Assembly: GCA_947502885.1 (NCBI GenBank)
Contig: CANNBP010000019.1
Location: 25,845-89,844, forward strand
Reading direction: 5' to 3'
DNA: 64,000 nucleotides
Origin: an uncultured Aquimarina sp.
GTDB lineage: Bacteria > Bacteroidota > Bacteroidia > Flavobacteriales > Flavobacteriaceae
Within the stretch, counting starts at the first letter, position 1. Each line of letters begins with the position of its first letter. The position numbers were made by a program, and so were the translations under genes. Shown piece after piece: positions 26,131 to 36,212 of this stretch. The notes beneath the pieces were generated by a model. The model worked only from the letters and a program-made list of their open reading frames with translations, ran no database searches and was not told where the DNA came from.

Positions 26131-28938
26131 TCAAATAATTCTAGACTTATTAAAAATGGGGATTCGAGAATTATGTCTTTTTTCTTTATCTTCAATTGGA
26201 ATAATGATTTCTACAATAGTACCTCGATTTACTTTTGAATCTATGTGCATATCACCTTTTAAAGACTTAGTTCTGGATAGTATATTCTCTAATCCTATTC
26301 CTTTAGATATAATTTGAAGGTCAAAACCTATTCCGTTATCTTCTACAATTAGTTTTACTTCTTTTTCTATTATCGTATACTGTAAATGAACCTGATCTGC
26401 ATGTGAATGTTTGATAATGTTATTCATTAATTCTTGTGTAATTCTATAAAGTTCTATTTTTATCTTGTCTGTTAACTGATTAAAACCTTCTGTTGGATAA
26501 AAATCATTAACAATGGTAAAGGAAAAATTCTTAGAAAGATCATTTAAATAGTCTTTTACAATTTTTTCGAATGGACTTTTTAAGATTTTTGAAGGAATTA
26601 AATCATGAGAAAGGGTTCGTATCTCACTATAGGTATTATCTACATTTTTAATTACTTTTTTCAAACCTTCTCTAGGATGAGTGGACAATTGAGAAAGTTC
26701 TAGTTTAATAGCTGCCAAGTTACCTGCGATTCCATCATGTAACTCCTTTGCTATTCTTTCTCTTTCTTTTTCTTGTCCTTCTATATTTGCATTGATAGTC
26801 TCTATTTCTTTCTTATTAATTATTTTTTGAGTGTTTAACCTTTGTCTATAATAGATTAACCCAAGAAATAAAATGATAAGTACAACCCCTGCTCCAGCAA
26901 TCACAACATTTCTAATCAAAACCTCATGGGCGATTTGTGATTTCTGTATGCTTAATTGATTATTCTTGATTTCATTTTCTGCTATTTGCAGGTCATTCTC
27001 AATGCTTAATCGCTCAATATCATTTTGCCTTTGAGCTACTTTTAAACGGATTATATCTTTATTTTTACGTTCTTCGGCAAGGTCTTTTTCTAATTTAACC
27101 CGATACAACTCATTCTTTTGACTATTAAATAAAACTCTTTGATATTCTTTTTCTCTTTGTAATAGTAATATTTCTTTTTCTTTTTTATCTGTATCATACT
27201 TTATCTGTATATCAGATATCTGTTTTATTTTTTCTATACTAAAAACACTATCCTTCACATTAGTATACAACTTAAAATATCGTAACCCTTTTTCATATTG
27301 ATTGAGCTTTTCATAACACTTGGATAGCCAAAAATAGTTAGCTTGAAGTTCTTTTTTGGATTGTATTTCTAAAGCAGAAGTAAGGCTTTTATCAAAAAAC
27401 TCTTTTGCCTCATCATATTTTTTGAGTTCATAATATATTGTTCCTAATCTAGTGTATGATTCTATTTCTAATTTTTTGAATTTCTTTAACCTATCTTTCA
27501 TCATCATAACCTTTTGCATCAAATCAAGAGCTTGAGATGCATGTCCCTCTTTATATTTACATTCGGCCATAGCATTGTAGTAAAGTATAAGATCCTTGGT
27601 AAACCCAATTTCATTTATTCTATCACGAGCTTTATTTAAAAATAGAATTGCTTCATTAAATTTTTTTTGCTTTATTTTCAGATTACCAAGGTTTAAGTAA
27701 GAAGTTACGACCCCATTTTGATTATCTAGTTTCTCAAATAACAAAAGGCTTTTATTATAATTCTCTTCTGCCATTATAAAATTATTTAGCTCATCAAATG
27801 CTTCCCCTATTTTATTATAGAGTACAGAAAGTTCTTGTTGATCTTCTAACTCTTCATAATATTTCAAACTTTTATACAAAAATTCTATACTTTTTTTATA
27901 ATTTCCAAGCTCTGCATATATATCCCCAATCTCGGCATAAATACTAGCTTCCCCTCCTTTATTATTGGTCTTACGAACTACTTCTAGAGCTTCTTCAAAA
28001 TAACTCATAGACAATTTATAATTACCTCTATAATATGAGCTTTGTCCCAAACCATAGTAAGCCAAAATCATCCTATTACTTTGATTATACTTTTTACTTA
28101 CTTCTAATGCATTAAAATAATATTGTTCTGCCTGTTTATACTTTTCATACTTCATAAAAGTCGAACCCCAATTAATGTTAATACCACTCATTGCTCTTGG
28201 GTTCTCTTTTTCTATGGCTAATTGTAGTGCCTTTTCATAATGCTTGGTTATCTGTTCTAAACTCTCGTTTTTGTATTCTAATGCCGAGGCAATTTTTACA
28301 TGTAGATTAATTTGTAAGTTTTTATCTTTTAATTCTTCTGCTAATGTTAGTGCTTCGAAAGCTGCTGTTTTGGCTTTTTTAATTTCTCCTTTCTCTATAT
28401 AAATACCTACTAAATTGTTTATACCCCATGCGATATATTTCTTATTCCCTGTTTTTCTACTAATGTTTAAACTTTTTTGATAATACTCTTCTGCTTTACC
28501 GTATTCGTCCATTCTTATATATGTTTCTCCCATATATATATATAATCTGATTTCATCTTTTTCACTTTTAACATTGGTAAAAACCGGAATTGCCTTTTCG
28601 AAATATCGAATAGACTCATCAAACTTTCCTGAAATCATATGAGCATCTCCCAACATTATATAAGCTCTACCTATATTTAATTGATCATTTATTTGTTTAC
28701 TTAAAAGCAATGATTCTTCTGCATATTGTATTGTTTTTTCCTGATCATTATTTTGATAAAATTTAGCTAGATCAAGTAATATTGGAATTCGCTCTTCTCC
28801 CTTAGAATGAGCCAATTGATTCAAAAGTCCCTCACCAATTACTTTCCTTTGAGCATTAATCTCAGGAATCAACCATAAGGATACGAATAGAAAAACGATG
28901 TGTAATTTTATTTTCAAAATCAAAGATTTGTGTTTCAC
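26131..28938 (-). CDS. TPR-containing sensor histidine kinase, NarL/LiaS class
   Basis: This is a 935-residue sensor kinase. A signal peptide or first membrane segment (LHIVFLFVSLWLIPEINA) is followed by about a dozen tetratricopeptide repeats at 35-590, then a coiled coil. A transmembrane helix lies at about 675-697 (VVIAGAGVVLIILFLGLIYY). Then come a HisKA_3 helix with phospho-acceptor H734 (RIAKELHDGIAG) and an ATPase domain with NIIKHSHA (N box), VEDNGIGFD (G1) and GIGLENI. The partner should be a LuxR/NarL-type regulator; none is adjacent, so this is an orphan kinase. The TPR layout suggests sensing through protein contacts in the periplasm. Confidence 0.92.
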   Translation of the reverse strand: MKHKSLILKIKLHIVFLFVSLWLIPEINAQRKVIGEGLLNQLAHSKGEERIPILLDLAKFYQNNDQEKTIQYAEESLLLSKQINDQLNIGRAYIMLGDAHMISGKFDESIRYFEKAIPVFTNVKSEKDEIRLYIYMGETYIRMDEYGKAEEYYQKSLNISRKTGNKKYIAWGINNLVGIYIEKGEIKKAKTAAFEALTLAEELKDKNLQINLHVKIASALEYKNESLEQITKHYEKALQLAIEKENPRAMSGININWGSTFMKYEKYKQAEQYYFNALEVSKKYNQSNRMILAYYGLGQSSYYRGNYKLSMSYFEEALEVVRKTNNKGGEASIYAEIGDIYAELGNYKKSIEFLYKSLKYYEELEDQQELSVLYNKIGEAFDELNNFIMAEENYNKSLLLFEKLDNQNGVVTSYLNLGNLKIKQKKFNEAILFLNKARDRINEIGFTKDLILYYNAMAECKYKEGHASQALDLMQKVMMMKDRLKKFKKLEIESYTRLGTIYYELKKYDEAKEFFDKSLTSALEIQSKKELQANYFWLSKCYEKLNQYEKGLRYFKLYTNVKDSVFSIEKIKQISDIQIKYDTDKKEKEILLLQREKEYQRVLFNSQKNELYRVKLEKDLAEERKNKDIIRLKVAQRQNDIERLSIENDLQIAENEIKNNQLSIQKSQIAHEVLIRNVVIAGAGVVLIILFLGLIYYRQRLNTQKIINKKEIETINANIEGQEKERERIAKELHDGIAGNLAAIKLELSQLSTHPREGLKKVIKNVDNTYSEIRTLSHDLIPSKILKSPFEKIVKDYLNDLSKNFSFTIVNDFYPTEGFNQLTDKIKIELYRITQELMNNIIKHSHADQVHLQYTIIEKEVKLIVEDNGIGFDLQIISKGIGLENILSRTKSLKGDMHIDSKVNRGTIVEIIIPIEDKEKRHNSRIPIFNKSRII

Positions 28939-28980
28939 TAAGTTTAAAACAACATTTTTTTATTAAAATTATTAATAAAT

Positions 28981-29011
28981 AAGAGAGACTGCCTATTAGG
29001 CAGTCTCTCTT
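28981..29011. terminator. Terminator hairpin after the metalloprotease gene
   Basis: A perfect 13-base-pair stem (28981-28993 with 28999-29011) has a 5-base loop, with AT-rich flanks on both sides. It lies between the stop of the minus-strand metalloprotease and the start of the histidine kinase. It should end the protease transcript and isolate the kinase gene. Confidence 0.85.
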
Positions 29012-29045
29012 TTAATTATAGATTAACTTTACATTTTTCAGTTTA

Positions 29046-31919
29046 TTATTTAGAAATAATAATTCTGTCGGTTCCAAAATCTCCATTCATCTGCCCTTTC
29101 ACTAAGTATAACCCTGCTGGTAATTTAGTACTTAATGGTAATATCATTGTATTACCTCCTTTTTGTTCATTATACTCTGCCACTTTTTTACCTGTAATAT
29201 TATATAACTCTATCTTTACCTTTCCACTTTCTGATGCATTAAATTTCAGATTAAGTTGCCCATTAAAAATAGGGTTTGTTGTTACCGAAAACAGAGTATT
29301 TGATTGATTTACAGCAAATAGCTTGGATGTAGTTACGTTTACCGTATAATCTTCGTATTCACCATAACGTGTATCATTTGTACCGGTATCACATGGATTA
29401 TTTTCATTATCATAATAAGATACCAAGACACGCATTCTAGTTGCTCCCGCTTTAGCTGTTTGTGGTATGGCAATAGAAATCTCGCCAACAAGATCACTTG
29501 TCTTATTAAGTTTGAAATATTCTCCTGCATCTGCAAAGTCTCCATCAATATTCCAATCTACCCATGCATAAACTTCGTCGGCAGATCCTCCTTGATAGCC
29601 TATTATAGTTACTTTAAGATTATGATTACTTCCAGCAACTACATTAGCAGAAGATGACGTATGATCTTCATAACCTGAAGAACTTCTAACAGAAGATTTA
29701 TTGATTCCTGCAAAAACAACATTAGATATTCCTTCTGGACCTCCATTTCCAGTTGCAGAGCAATACGTAACATTAGTATCACAAGGAGCACAAGATCCAC
29801 CACAATCAACACCAGTTTCGTCTCCATTTTGTATACCATCATTACAAGTTGGATTTGTGCCTCCTCCTGTAATACTTACTGTATAGTCCTCTACTTCTCC
29901 ATAACTAAAGGATTCACATGGTGTAGGTATACCATTATATTTCATAGACACTCTCATACGAGTATTTCCGTTTGTTGCAGTAGCAGGAACGGTAAAGTTT
30001 CCGCTTACCGAAGTATCTTTAGAAGCTGCTTTGGACCATACCTGTTCTCCATTATCTGTAAAATCGCCATCTTGATTATAATCAATCCACACACTATATG
30101 CTTCGTCATAAACGGTACCTGCCCATGTTGGAGTTATAGTAATGGTATTTGATGCTCCTTTTGACAAAGAGGTAGATATAGAAGTATAATCGCCATAACC
30201 TCCTGTAGAGCCTGTAGTCGTATTATTAATAGTTCCTAAAACGACCTTACTAATATACTCACCAGATATATCTTTTCCGTTTGATGCACAATAGGTAACA
30301 CTTGTACAGGGGTCACAAGACCCTCCACAATCTACACCTGTTTCGTCTCCATTTTGTATCCCGTCATTACATGTAGGGCCAGCTGTACAATTTCCGCTCG
30401 ATGTATAGGTTGTTGTACCACAAGCAATGGCAAATGTATCTTTTACGGTACCATCTGCTTTCTTAGCTTCCCAACTTGTACCAACAGTAGTAGAGGTCTC
30501 TCTAGTTTGTCCCGCTGTTACTGTAAATTGTGAAGTATTATTAGTAAAATACTCTAAAGAGCAATCTGTAGTATTACTAAATGTTACTGTAACTTGATCA
30601 CCATTAGAACAACCGCCACAAGTTGTAACGCAACTAGCAGCAGAAATATAATTACGTACTCTGTCTCCTGGTTGTGGACCAAATCCATTTGCAAAGTTTG
30701 TCCCTACATCTGTAAGAGCACAATAACTCATTATTGTACCTACATTACTACCTGCAGCAGGTTTTGGAGGTCTAGCACAACTACCTTCTGGAGCTACACA
30801 ACCATCGATAGGTGTATTATTTCCATTCCAAGCACATGCTTGTGTATGAGGTGAACCTAAATTATGTCCTAATTCATGAGCTACAACCATAATTGTTTCA
30901 GAATATGCAGGAACATTTTCAAAGGATTTGGTAATCGAAGATCTTGCATACCCCGTCGTACCACATAAACCGTCAATAGACAGAGCAACACCATTTACCC
31001 CATTAGCGGCATAATTAACAAAATGCCCTAAATCACCATCAAAAGCATTGTTTCTCCTATAGTTAGCATAGGTATCAATATTAGAAAAAGGTTGGTTTGC
31101 TTCCCAAGCTTTCATCCCAGAAAGCTTAAGAGTTATTTGTTCTCCTGCATAGATAACTGCAACTTGATTAAACATAGCCTGAATAAAATCAGAAGCACCT
31201 TGCACTCCCCCTTTGTCACTCACAATACCTGTATCAATATCAAAGAAGACTTTTGGGCATTTATCAATAGCCAATGCTCCATTAGATACATTTTTTTCAA
31301 TTTGATCTTTATTACCTCCCTTAGGGTTTGTAGAATCCATAACCTCACAAGAGAATTCAAAAAGGTGACTAATCTCATTATCAGAATATGCAATCATTTT
31401 GTTACTGTTCTCAAGAGCACCAATAACTATATTCCCTGTATTACCCTTTGCACTAACTACACCTGCCATTTCATTTCCATAGAAACTTACAGCCACTAAT
31501 GAGTTGTCGTGCCCTTTAACCACTCCTCTATAATGTAAAATCTGGCGATCTGGATTGACCACCTTACCAGATGGCATAGCAACTACTTTAAAATCGTCTG
31601 TAGTAATCTGCACTCTAGCCAGTTCTAACTCTAGTGGTTGTCCTTTTTGTGGAATTTTTAAACTAATGGTTTTACCCGGTTTACTATGAAAAGATGATAA
31701 TTTATCCTTTTCTATAGAAAATAAAGTGTAATTCTTAAGTCCTTTAGGAACTTGAATTCTTGCTTTTTGGTTATCAACAACCGAAAACAAGTCAACGTCT
31801 TCAAAAGTTTCCCCTGATGCTCTTTTGCTTTGAATAAGCTCATTTGGTTTTACTGGGGATGTTTGTGCAAAACTGACTGCTGTTAAAAATGCAATCATAA
31901 TCATTAAGATGTTTTTCAT
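29046..31919 (-). CDS. Secreted reprolysin-like zinc metalloprotease with GEVED domains and T9SS tail
   Basis: This is a 957-residue secreted protease. I start it at the ATG at 31919 (MKNILMIMIAFLTAVSFAQ, a clear signal peptide); an upstream in-frame ATG would add 46 unrelated residues. A propeptide-like region is followed by a catalytic domain with the zinc motif HELGHNLGSPH starting at H348 and a downstream SYC methionine-turn region (IMSYCAL). Two linkers of the type CNDGIQNGDETGVDCGGSC alternate with two GEVED beta-sandwich domains, each ending GEVEDYTV or GEYEDYTV. The last 80 residues are a type A T9SS sorting domain ending LPAGLYLVKGQ...IIISK. It is exported to the surface or medium. 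Confidence 0.92.
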   Translation of the reverse strand: MKNILMIMIAFLTAVSFAQTSPVKPNELIQSKRASGETFEDVDLFSVVDNQKARIQVPKGLKNYTLFSIEKDKLSSFHSKPGKTISLKIPQKGQPLELELARVQITTDDFKVVAMPSGKVVNPDRQILHYRGVVKGHDNSLVAVSFYGNEMAGVVSAKGNTGNIVIGALENSNKMIAYSDNEISHLFEFSCEVMDSTNPKGGNKDQIEKNVSNGALAIDKCPKVFFDIDTGIVSDKGGVQGASDFIQAMFNQVAVIYAGEQITLKLSGMKAWEANQPFSNIDTYANYRRNNAFDGDLGHFVNYAANGVNGVALSIDGLCGTTGYARSSITKSFENVPAYSETIMVVAHELGHNLGSPHTQACAWNGNNTPIDGCVAPEGSCARPPKPAAGSNVGTIMSYCALTDVGTNFANGFGPQPGDRVRNYISAASCVTTCGGCSNGDQVTVTFSNTTDCSLEYFTNNTSQFTVTAGQTRETSTTVGTSWEAKKADGTVKDTFAIACGTTTYTSSGNCTAGPTCNDGIQNGDETGVDCGGSCDPCTSVTYCASNGKDISGEYISKVVLGTINNTTTGSTGGYGDYTSISTSLSKGASNTITITPTWAGTVYDEAYSVWIDYNQDGDFTDNGEQVWSKAASKDTSVSGNFTVPATATNGNTRMRVSMKYNGIPTPCESFSYGEVEDYTVSITGGGTNPTCNDGIQNGDETGVDCGGSCAPCDTNVTYCSATGNGGPEGISNVVFAGINKSSVRSSSGYEDHTSSSANVVAGSNHNLKVTIIGYQGGSADEVYAWVDWNIDGDFADAGEYFKLNKTSDLVGEISIAIPQTAKAGATRMRVLVSYYDNENNPCDTGTNDTRYGEYEDYTVNVTTSKLFAVNQSNTLFSVTTNPIFNGQLNLKFNASESGKVKIELYNITGKKVAEYNEQKGGNTMILPLSTKLPAGLYLVKGQMNGDFGTDRIIISK

Positions 31920-32482
31920 CGTACTAAGTTTTAGTTTTATAGACTTTTTGAATAGTAGTATTATAGGCGAGATCAATAAACTATTAAAAAGTCCTGATTG
32001 AGTTTGTATTAGCATTGAAAGTACAAAACCTATTAAACACTTAGAAATCAAAGACAAACAATTTTAAAAAAACATTTTTTAACTAAAAATTATGTTAAAA
32101 ACAAAGGTTATCGTGCATCAATTAATAATATTTAAGATTTGATTTTAACAAAAAATTAAGATTAGAGTTGTAGTATTTATTCGTACCAATTTACTTCCTG
32201 TACAAAAAATCTCTAAAGATAGAATTCGGTAACAACAAAATTCTCAATTCAAATCACTCATAGACTTATGTTATTATCATATTAGTAATTCCTACACAAT
32301 ATTTAATTGAAGAAAAATATGACATCACACAAACACATAATAAACTTAAAAACAACACTTTAAATCATACAGCTACAAAAAATGTCATTTCTCTTTGGGT
32401 AGAGAGGTAAAAATATGGTTTTTACGTACTATCTTTAACCAAAGCAAAATGATAGCAATTTCTCAAAACCCTATCAAATACC
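31920..32482. other. Intergenic region between divergent protease and uvrA genes
   Basis: About 560 AT-rich bases hold the promoters of two divergent genes. The open frame extending upstream of the protease ATG encodes a hydrophobic stretch that I regard as non-coding. A near-consensus -7 box with one extra base (TAGGTTTTG on the minus strand) lies near 32018. Nothing else was recognised. Confidence 0.4.
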
Positions 32483-32490
32483 TACATTTG
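32483..32490 (+). promoter_or_regulatory. -7 promoter box of uvrA
   Basis: The bases TACATTTG match TAnnTTTG exactly, 20 bases before the uvrA ATG, and predict initiation near 32497. No LexA-like palindrome was recognised in the upstream 100 bases. Confidence 0.6.
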
Positions 32491-32509
32491 CAATCTTGGT
32501 AAAAAATTT

Positions 32510-35344
32510 ATGCGTAGATCAGAAGAGAATATAGAAGTTTTAGGGGCTCGTGTTCATAACTTAAAGAATATTGATGTCACTATACCCCGAGAAAAATTAG
32601 TGGTCATAACGGGGCTGTCGGGATCAGGTAAGTCCTCGTTGGCTTTTGACACTATTTATGCAGAAGGACAAAGACGGTATATAGAAACTTTTTCTGCTTA
32701 TGCCCGACAATTTCTAGGCGGTCTTGAGCGTCCTGATGTTGATAAAATTGATGGTTTATCACCTGTAATTGCAATAGAGCAAAAAACCACCAGTAAAAGC
32801 CCAAGAAGTACAATAGGAACAATTACCGAAATTTATGATTTTTTGAGATTATTATTCTCAAGAGGTAGTGATGCATATAGCTATAACACAGGAGAAAAAA
32901 TGATAAGTTATAGCGATGAACAAATAAAAGATCTCATCTTAAAAGATTTTTCAGGAAAAAGAATAAACATTTTAGCTCCAGTTGTACGATCAAGAAAAGG
33001 ACATTATAGAGAATTGTTTGAGCAAATTGCTAAACAAGGCTTTGTAAAAGTTCGAACTGATGGTGAAATTACAGATATCACCAAAGGGATGAAATTAGAT
33101 CGTTATAAAACTCATGACATCGAGATTGTTATTGATCGTTTGATGATTACCGAAGATCAAGACAATTCAAAGCGACTCATGGAGACAATTAATACTGCGA
33201 TGTATCATGGTGATGATGTTTTGATGGTAATTGAACAGGAATCTCAAGAGGTAAGGTTTTTTAGTAGAAGTTTAATGTGTCCGTCAAGCGGAATTTCTTA
33301 TCCAAATCCAGAACCTAATAATTTTTCTTTCAATTCGCCAAAAGGTGCTTGTCCTAAATGTAATGGTATTGGTAATTTGTATGAAGTCAATATCAATAAA
33401 ATTATTCCTGATGATTCTATTTCTATAAAAAATGGAGGATTGGTGCCACAAGGACCTCAAAAAAACAATTGGATATTTAAACAACTTGATTTAATAGCCC
33501 AGCGATTTAATTTTAAATTAAGTGATCCTATAAAAAAAATCCCTGATGAGGCAATGCAAATTATCCTTCATGGAGGTAAAGAAAAATTTAGTATTGATAG
33601 CAAAACTTTGGGGATAACCCGAGAATATAAAATTGATTTTGAAGGTATTGCTACCTTTATAGAAAATACGTATTCAAATAGTGATTCTACTTCACTAAAA
33701 AGATGGGCCAAAGACTTTATGGATAATATCCAATGTCAAGAATGTGAAGGATCAAGATTGCGTAAAGAATCTTTATACTTCAAAGTGAATTCAAAGAGCA
33801 TTGCCGAATTGGCATCAATGGATATTAATGAACTTTCTGATTGGTTTTTAAATCTCCCTAATCACCTATCCGAAAAGCAAAATAAAATTTCTGGTGAAAT
33901 AGTTAAAGAGATTAATGCTCGTCTTCAATTTTTGGTTGATGTTGGTCTCACCTATTTATCCTTAAATAGAAGTAGCAAATCATTATCAGGAGGTGAAGCA
34001 CAACGTATTCGACTTGCTACTCAAATTGGTTCTCAGTTAGTAGGAGTATTATATATCCTAGATGAACCTAGTATAGGTCTACATCAAAGAGATAACGAAA
34101 AGTTAATTAACTCTCTTGTACAGCTACGTGATATAGGTAATTCTGTAATCGTTGTAGAGCATGACAAAGATATGATAGAAAGAGCTGATCATGTAATTGA
34201 TATTGGCCCTTTGGCAGGAAAGCACGGAGGAGAAATCATAAGTCAAGGTACTCCAAAAGAACTGCAACTGCACCATACACTTACTGCAGACTATCTTAGT
34301 GGTAAAAAGCAAATTGAGATACCTTCAAAAAGAAGAAAAGGAAATGGTAAAATTATTTCTTTAAAAGGAGCTACAGGAAATAATTTAAAAAACGTTTCTA
34401 TCGATATTCCTTTAGGAAAAATGATTGCTGTAACCGGAGTTTCTGGAAGTGGAAAATCAACACTTATTAATGAGACGCTATACCCTATTTTAAATGCATA
34501 TTATTTTAATGGGGTAAAAAAACCAATGCCCTATAAAAGTATAAAAGGCTTAGAGCATGCGGATAAGGTCATCGACATAAATCAGTCTCCTATTGGGCGT
34601 ACTCCAAGATCTAACCCAGCAACCTATACTGGTGTTTTTTCTGAAATAAGAAGTCTATTTGCTAAGACACCAGAAGCAATGATTAGAGGGTATAAACTTG
34701 GTCGTTTCAGTTTTAATGTAGCAGGAGGAAGATGTGAAACTTGTAAAGGAGGAGGTTTAAGAGTTATAGAAATGAACTTTTTACCAGATGTATATGTAGA
34801 ATGTGAAACTTGTCAAGGCAAACGTTTTAATAGAGAAACTCTTGAAATAAGATATAAAGGAAAATCTATTTCAGATGTTTTAGAGATGACCATAAATGAA
34901 GCATGTCATTTCTTTGAACACATCCCAAAAATTTCCAGAAAATTAAAAACTATTCAAAATGTTGGACTAGGATATATTACCTTAGGACAACAATCAACAA
35001 CTTTATCGGGAGGAGAAGCGCAACGTATTAAACTTGCTACAGAGCTTTCTAAACGAGATACTGGTAATACTTTTTATATCTTGGATGAACCAACCACAGG
35101 ACTTCATTTTGAAGATATTCGTGTACTAATGGATGTTTTAAATAAATTAGTTGACAAAGGAAATACTGTTTTAATCATCGAACATAATATGGATGTAATT
35201 AAAATGGCCGATTATATAGTTGATATTGGATATGAAGGAGGTAAAAATGGTGGAAAAATTGTAGCCAAAGGTACTCCTGAAGATATAATTAAAAATAAAA
35301 AAAGTTACACTGCCAAGTTTCTTAAAAAAGAACTTAGCATTTAA
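32510..35344 (+). CDS. uvrA: Excinuclease ABC subunit UvrA
   Basis: UvrA is the damage-recognition ATPase of nucleotide excision repair and loads UvrB. It has 944 residues with two ABC modules: Walker A GLSGSGKSSLAFDTIYAEG near residue 33 and GVSGSGKSTL near 642. There are two signatures LSGGEAQRI near 497 and 838, and the Q-loop YARQFLGGLERPDV. Zinc knuckles are CPKCNG, CQECEG and CETCKGGG...CETCQGK. The first knuckle is degenerate: C-PSS-G instead of C-x-x-C before SYPNPEPNNFSFNSPKGACPKC. I recall the same in other Bacteroidota UvrA proteins. A LOG-family gene follows after 20 bases. Confidence 0.95.
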   Translation: MRRSEENIEVLGARVHNLKNIDVTIPREKLVVITGLSGSGKSSLAFDTIYAEGQRRYIETFSAYARQFLGGLERPDVDKIDGLSPVIAIEQKTTSKSPRSTIGTITEIYDFLRLLFSRGSDAYSYNTGEKMISYSDEQIKDLILKDFSGKRINILAPVVRSRKGHYRELFEQIAKQGFVKVRTDGEITDITKGMKLDRYKTHDIEIVIDRLMITEDQDNSKRLMETINTAMYHGDDVLMVIEQESQEVRFFSRSLMCPSSGISYPNPEPNNFSFNSPKGACPKCNGIGNLYEVNINKIIPDDSISIKNGGLVPQGPQKNNWIFKQLDLIAQRFNFKLSDPIKKIPDEAMQIILHGGKEKFSIDSKTLGITREYKIDFEGIATFIENTYSNSDSTSLKRWAKDFMDNIQCQECEGSRLRKESLYFKVNSKSIAELASMDINELSDWFLNLPNHLSEKQNKISGEIVKEINARLQFLVDVGLTYLSLNRSSKSLSGGEAQRIRLATQIGSQLVGVLYILDEPSIGLHQRDNEKLINSLVQLRDIGNSVIVVEHDKDMIERADHVIDIGPLAGKHGGEIISQGTPKELQLHHTLTADYLSGKKQIEIPSKRRKGNGKIISLKGATGNNLKNVSIDIPLGKMIAVTGVSGSGKSTLINETLYPILNAYYFNGVKKPMPYKSIKGLEHADKVIDINQSPIGRTPRSNPATYTGVFSEIRSLFAKTPEAMIRGYKLGRFSFNVAGGRCETCKGGGLRVIEMNFLPDVYVECETCQGKRFNRETLEIRYKGKSISDVLEMTINEACHFFEHIPKISRKLKTIQNVGLGYITLGQQSTTLSGGEAQRIKLATELSKRDTGNTFYILDEPTTGLHFEDIRVLMDVLNKLVDKGNTVLIIEHNMDVIKMADYIVDIGYEGGKNGGKIVAKGTPEDIIKNKKSYTAKFLKKELSI

Positions 35345-35364
35345 AATACAAAACAATTAAACTT

Positions 35365-36054
35365 ATGAGAAAAGAACAACATCATAAAGGTTGGAACGAA
35401 ATAAAAACTAATGACTCTTGGGCCATCTTTAAAATTATGGGTGAGTTTGTTAATGGTTTTGAAAAAATGAGTAAAATAGGACCATGTGTATCAATATTTG
35501 GATCTGCTCGTACAAAAACAGACAACGAATACTACCAACTAGCTGTAGATGTTGCCAAAGAAATTGTAGATCATGGGTATGGTGTCATTACTGGAGGTGG
35601 TCCCGGTATAATGGAAGCTGGAAATAAAGGTGCACATTTAGCCGGAGGTACTTCTGTAGGGTTAAATATTGATCTTCCATTTGAGCAACATGATAACCCA
35701 TATATCGATTCTGACAAAAGCCTTGACTTTGACTATTTCTTTGTTCGTAAAGTAATGTTTGTCAAGTATTCTCAGGGGTTTGTTGTCATGCCAGGAGGAT
35801 TTGGTACTCTTGATGAATTGTTTGAAGCTATAACTCTTATACAGACCAAAAAAATTGCCAAATTTCCAATAATACTTGTAAGTACAGAATTTTGGGGAGG
35901 ATTAATGGACTGGATAAAAAGTACATTGTTAGCAAAATTTGAAAATATAAGCCCAGGTGATCTGGATCTTATTCACATTGTTGACACTCCAAAAGAAGTA
36001 CTTCAAATATTGGATAAATTCTATGGAGAATATAATTTAAGTCCTAATTTCTGA
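35365..36054 (+). CDS. LOG family (TIGR00730) nucleotide phosphoribohydrolase-like protein
   Basis: This is a 229-residue Rossmann-fold enzyme of the LOG/lysine-decarboxylase-like family. Members release the base from nucleoside 5'-monophosphates, classically cytokinin ribotides. The diagnostic motifs are GGGPGIMEAGNKGA near residue 78 and PGGFGTLDELFEAITLIQ near residue 142. The old label lysine decarboxylase is wrong for this family. It is 20 bases downstream of uvrA, so cotranscription is likely; a nucleotide clean-up role after repair is conceivable but not shown. Confidence 0.9.
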   Translation: MRKEQHHKGWNEIKTNDSWAIFKIMGEFVNGFEKMSKIGPCVSIFGSARTKTDNEYYQLAVDVAKEIVDHGYGVITGGGPGIMEAGNKGAHLAGGTSVGLNIDLPFEQHDNPYIDSDKSLDFDYFFVRKVMFVKYSQGFVVMPGGFGTLDELFEAITLIQTKKIAKFPIILVSTEFWGGLMDWIKSTLLAKFENISPGDLDLIHIVDTPKEVLQILDKFYGEYNLSPNF

Positions 36055-36212
36055 AACATTTTGATAACAAATCAGTTATTAGAATGGCGAATCTCTTTTA
36101 ACCTAATAATATCAAGATTCTGTCAATTATCAATAAAATAGAGAAATCCTATTAGGGAATACTTCTATTTTAGCGTTTTATGTATAGAATTTATTTAATC
36201 TAAAACTAAAAA

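Noticed and set aside
31920..32057. N-terminal extension of the metalloprotease frame with a hydrophobic stretch
   Set aside because: The ATG at 31919 gives a standard signal peptide ending SFAQ; the extension would place a second, unrelated hydrophobic segment before it.
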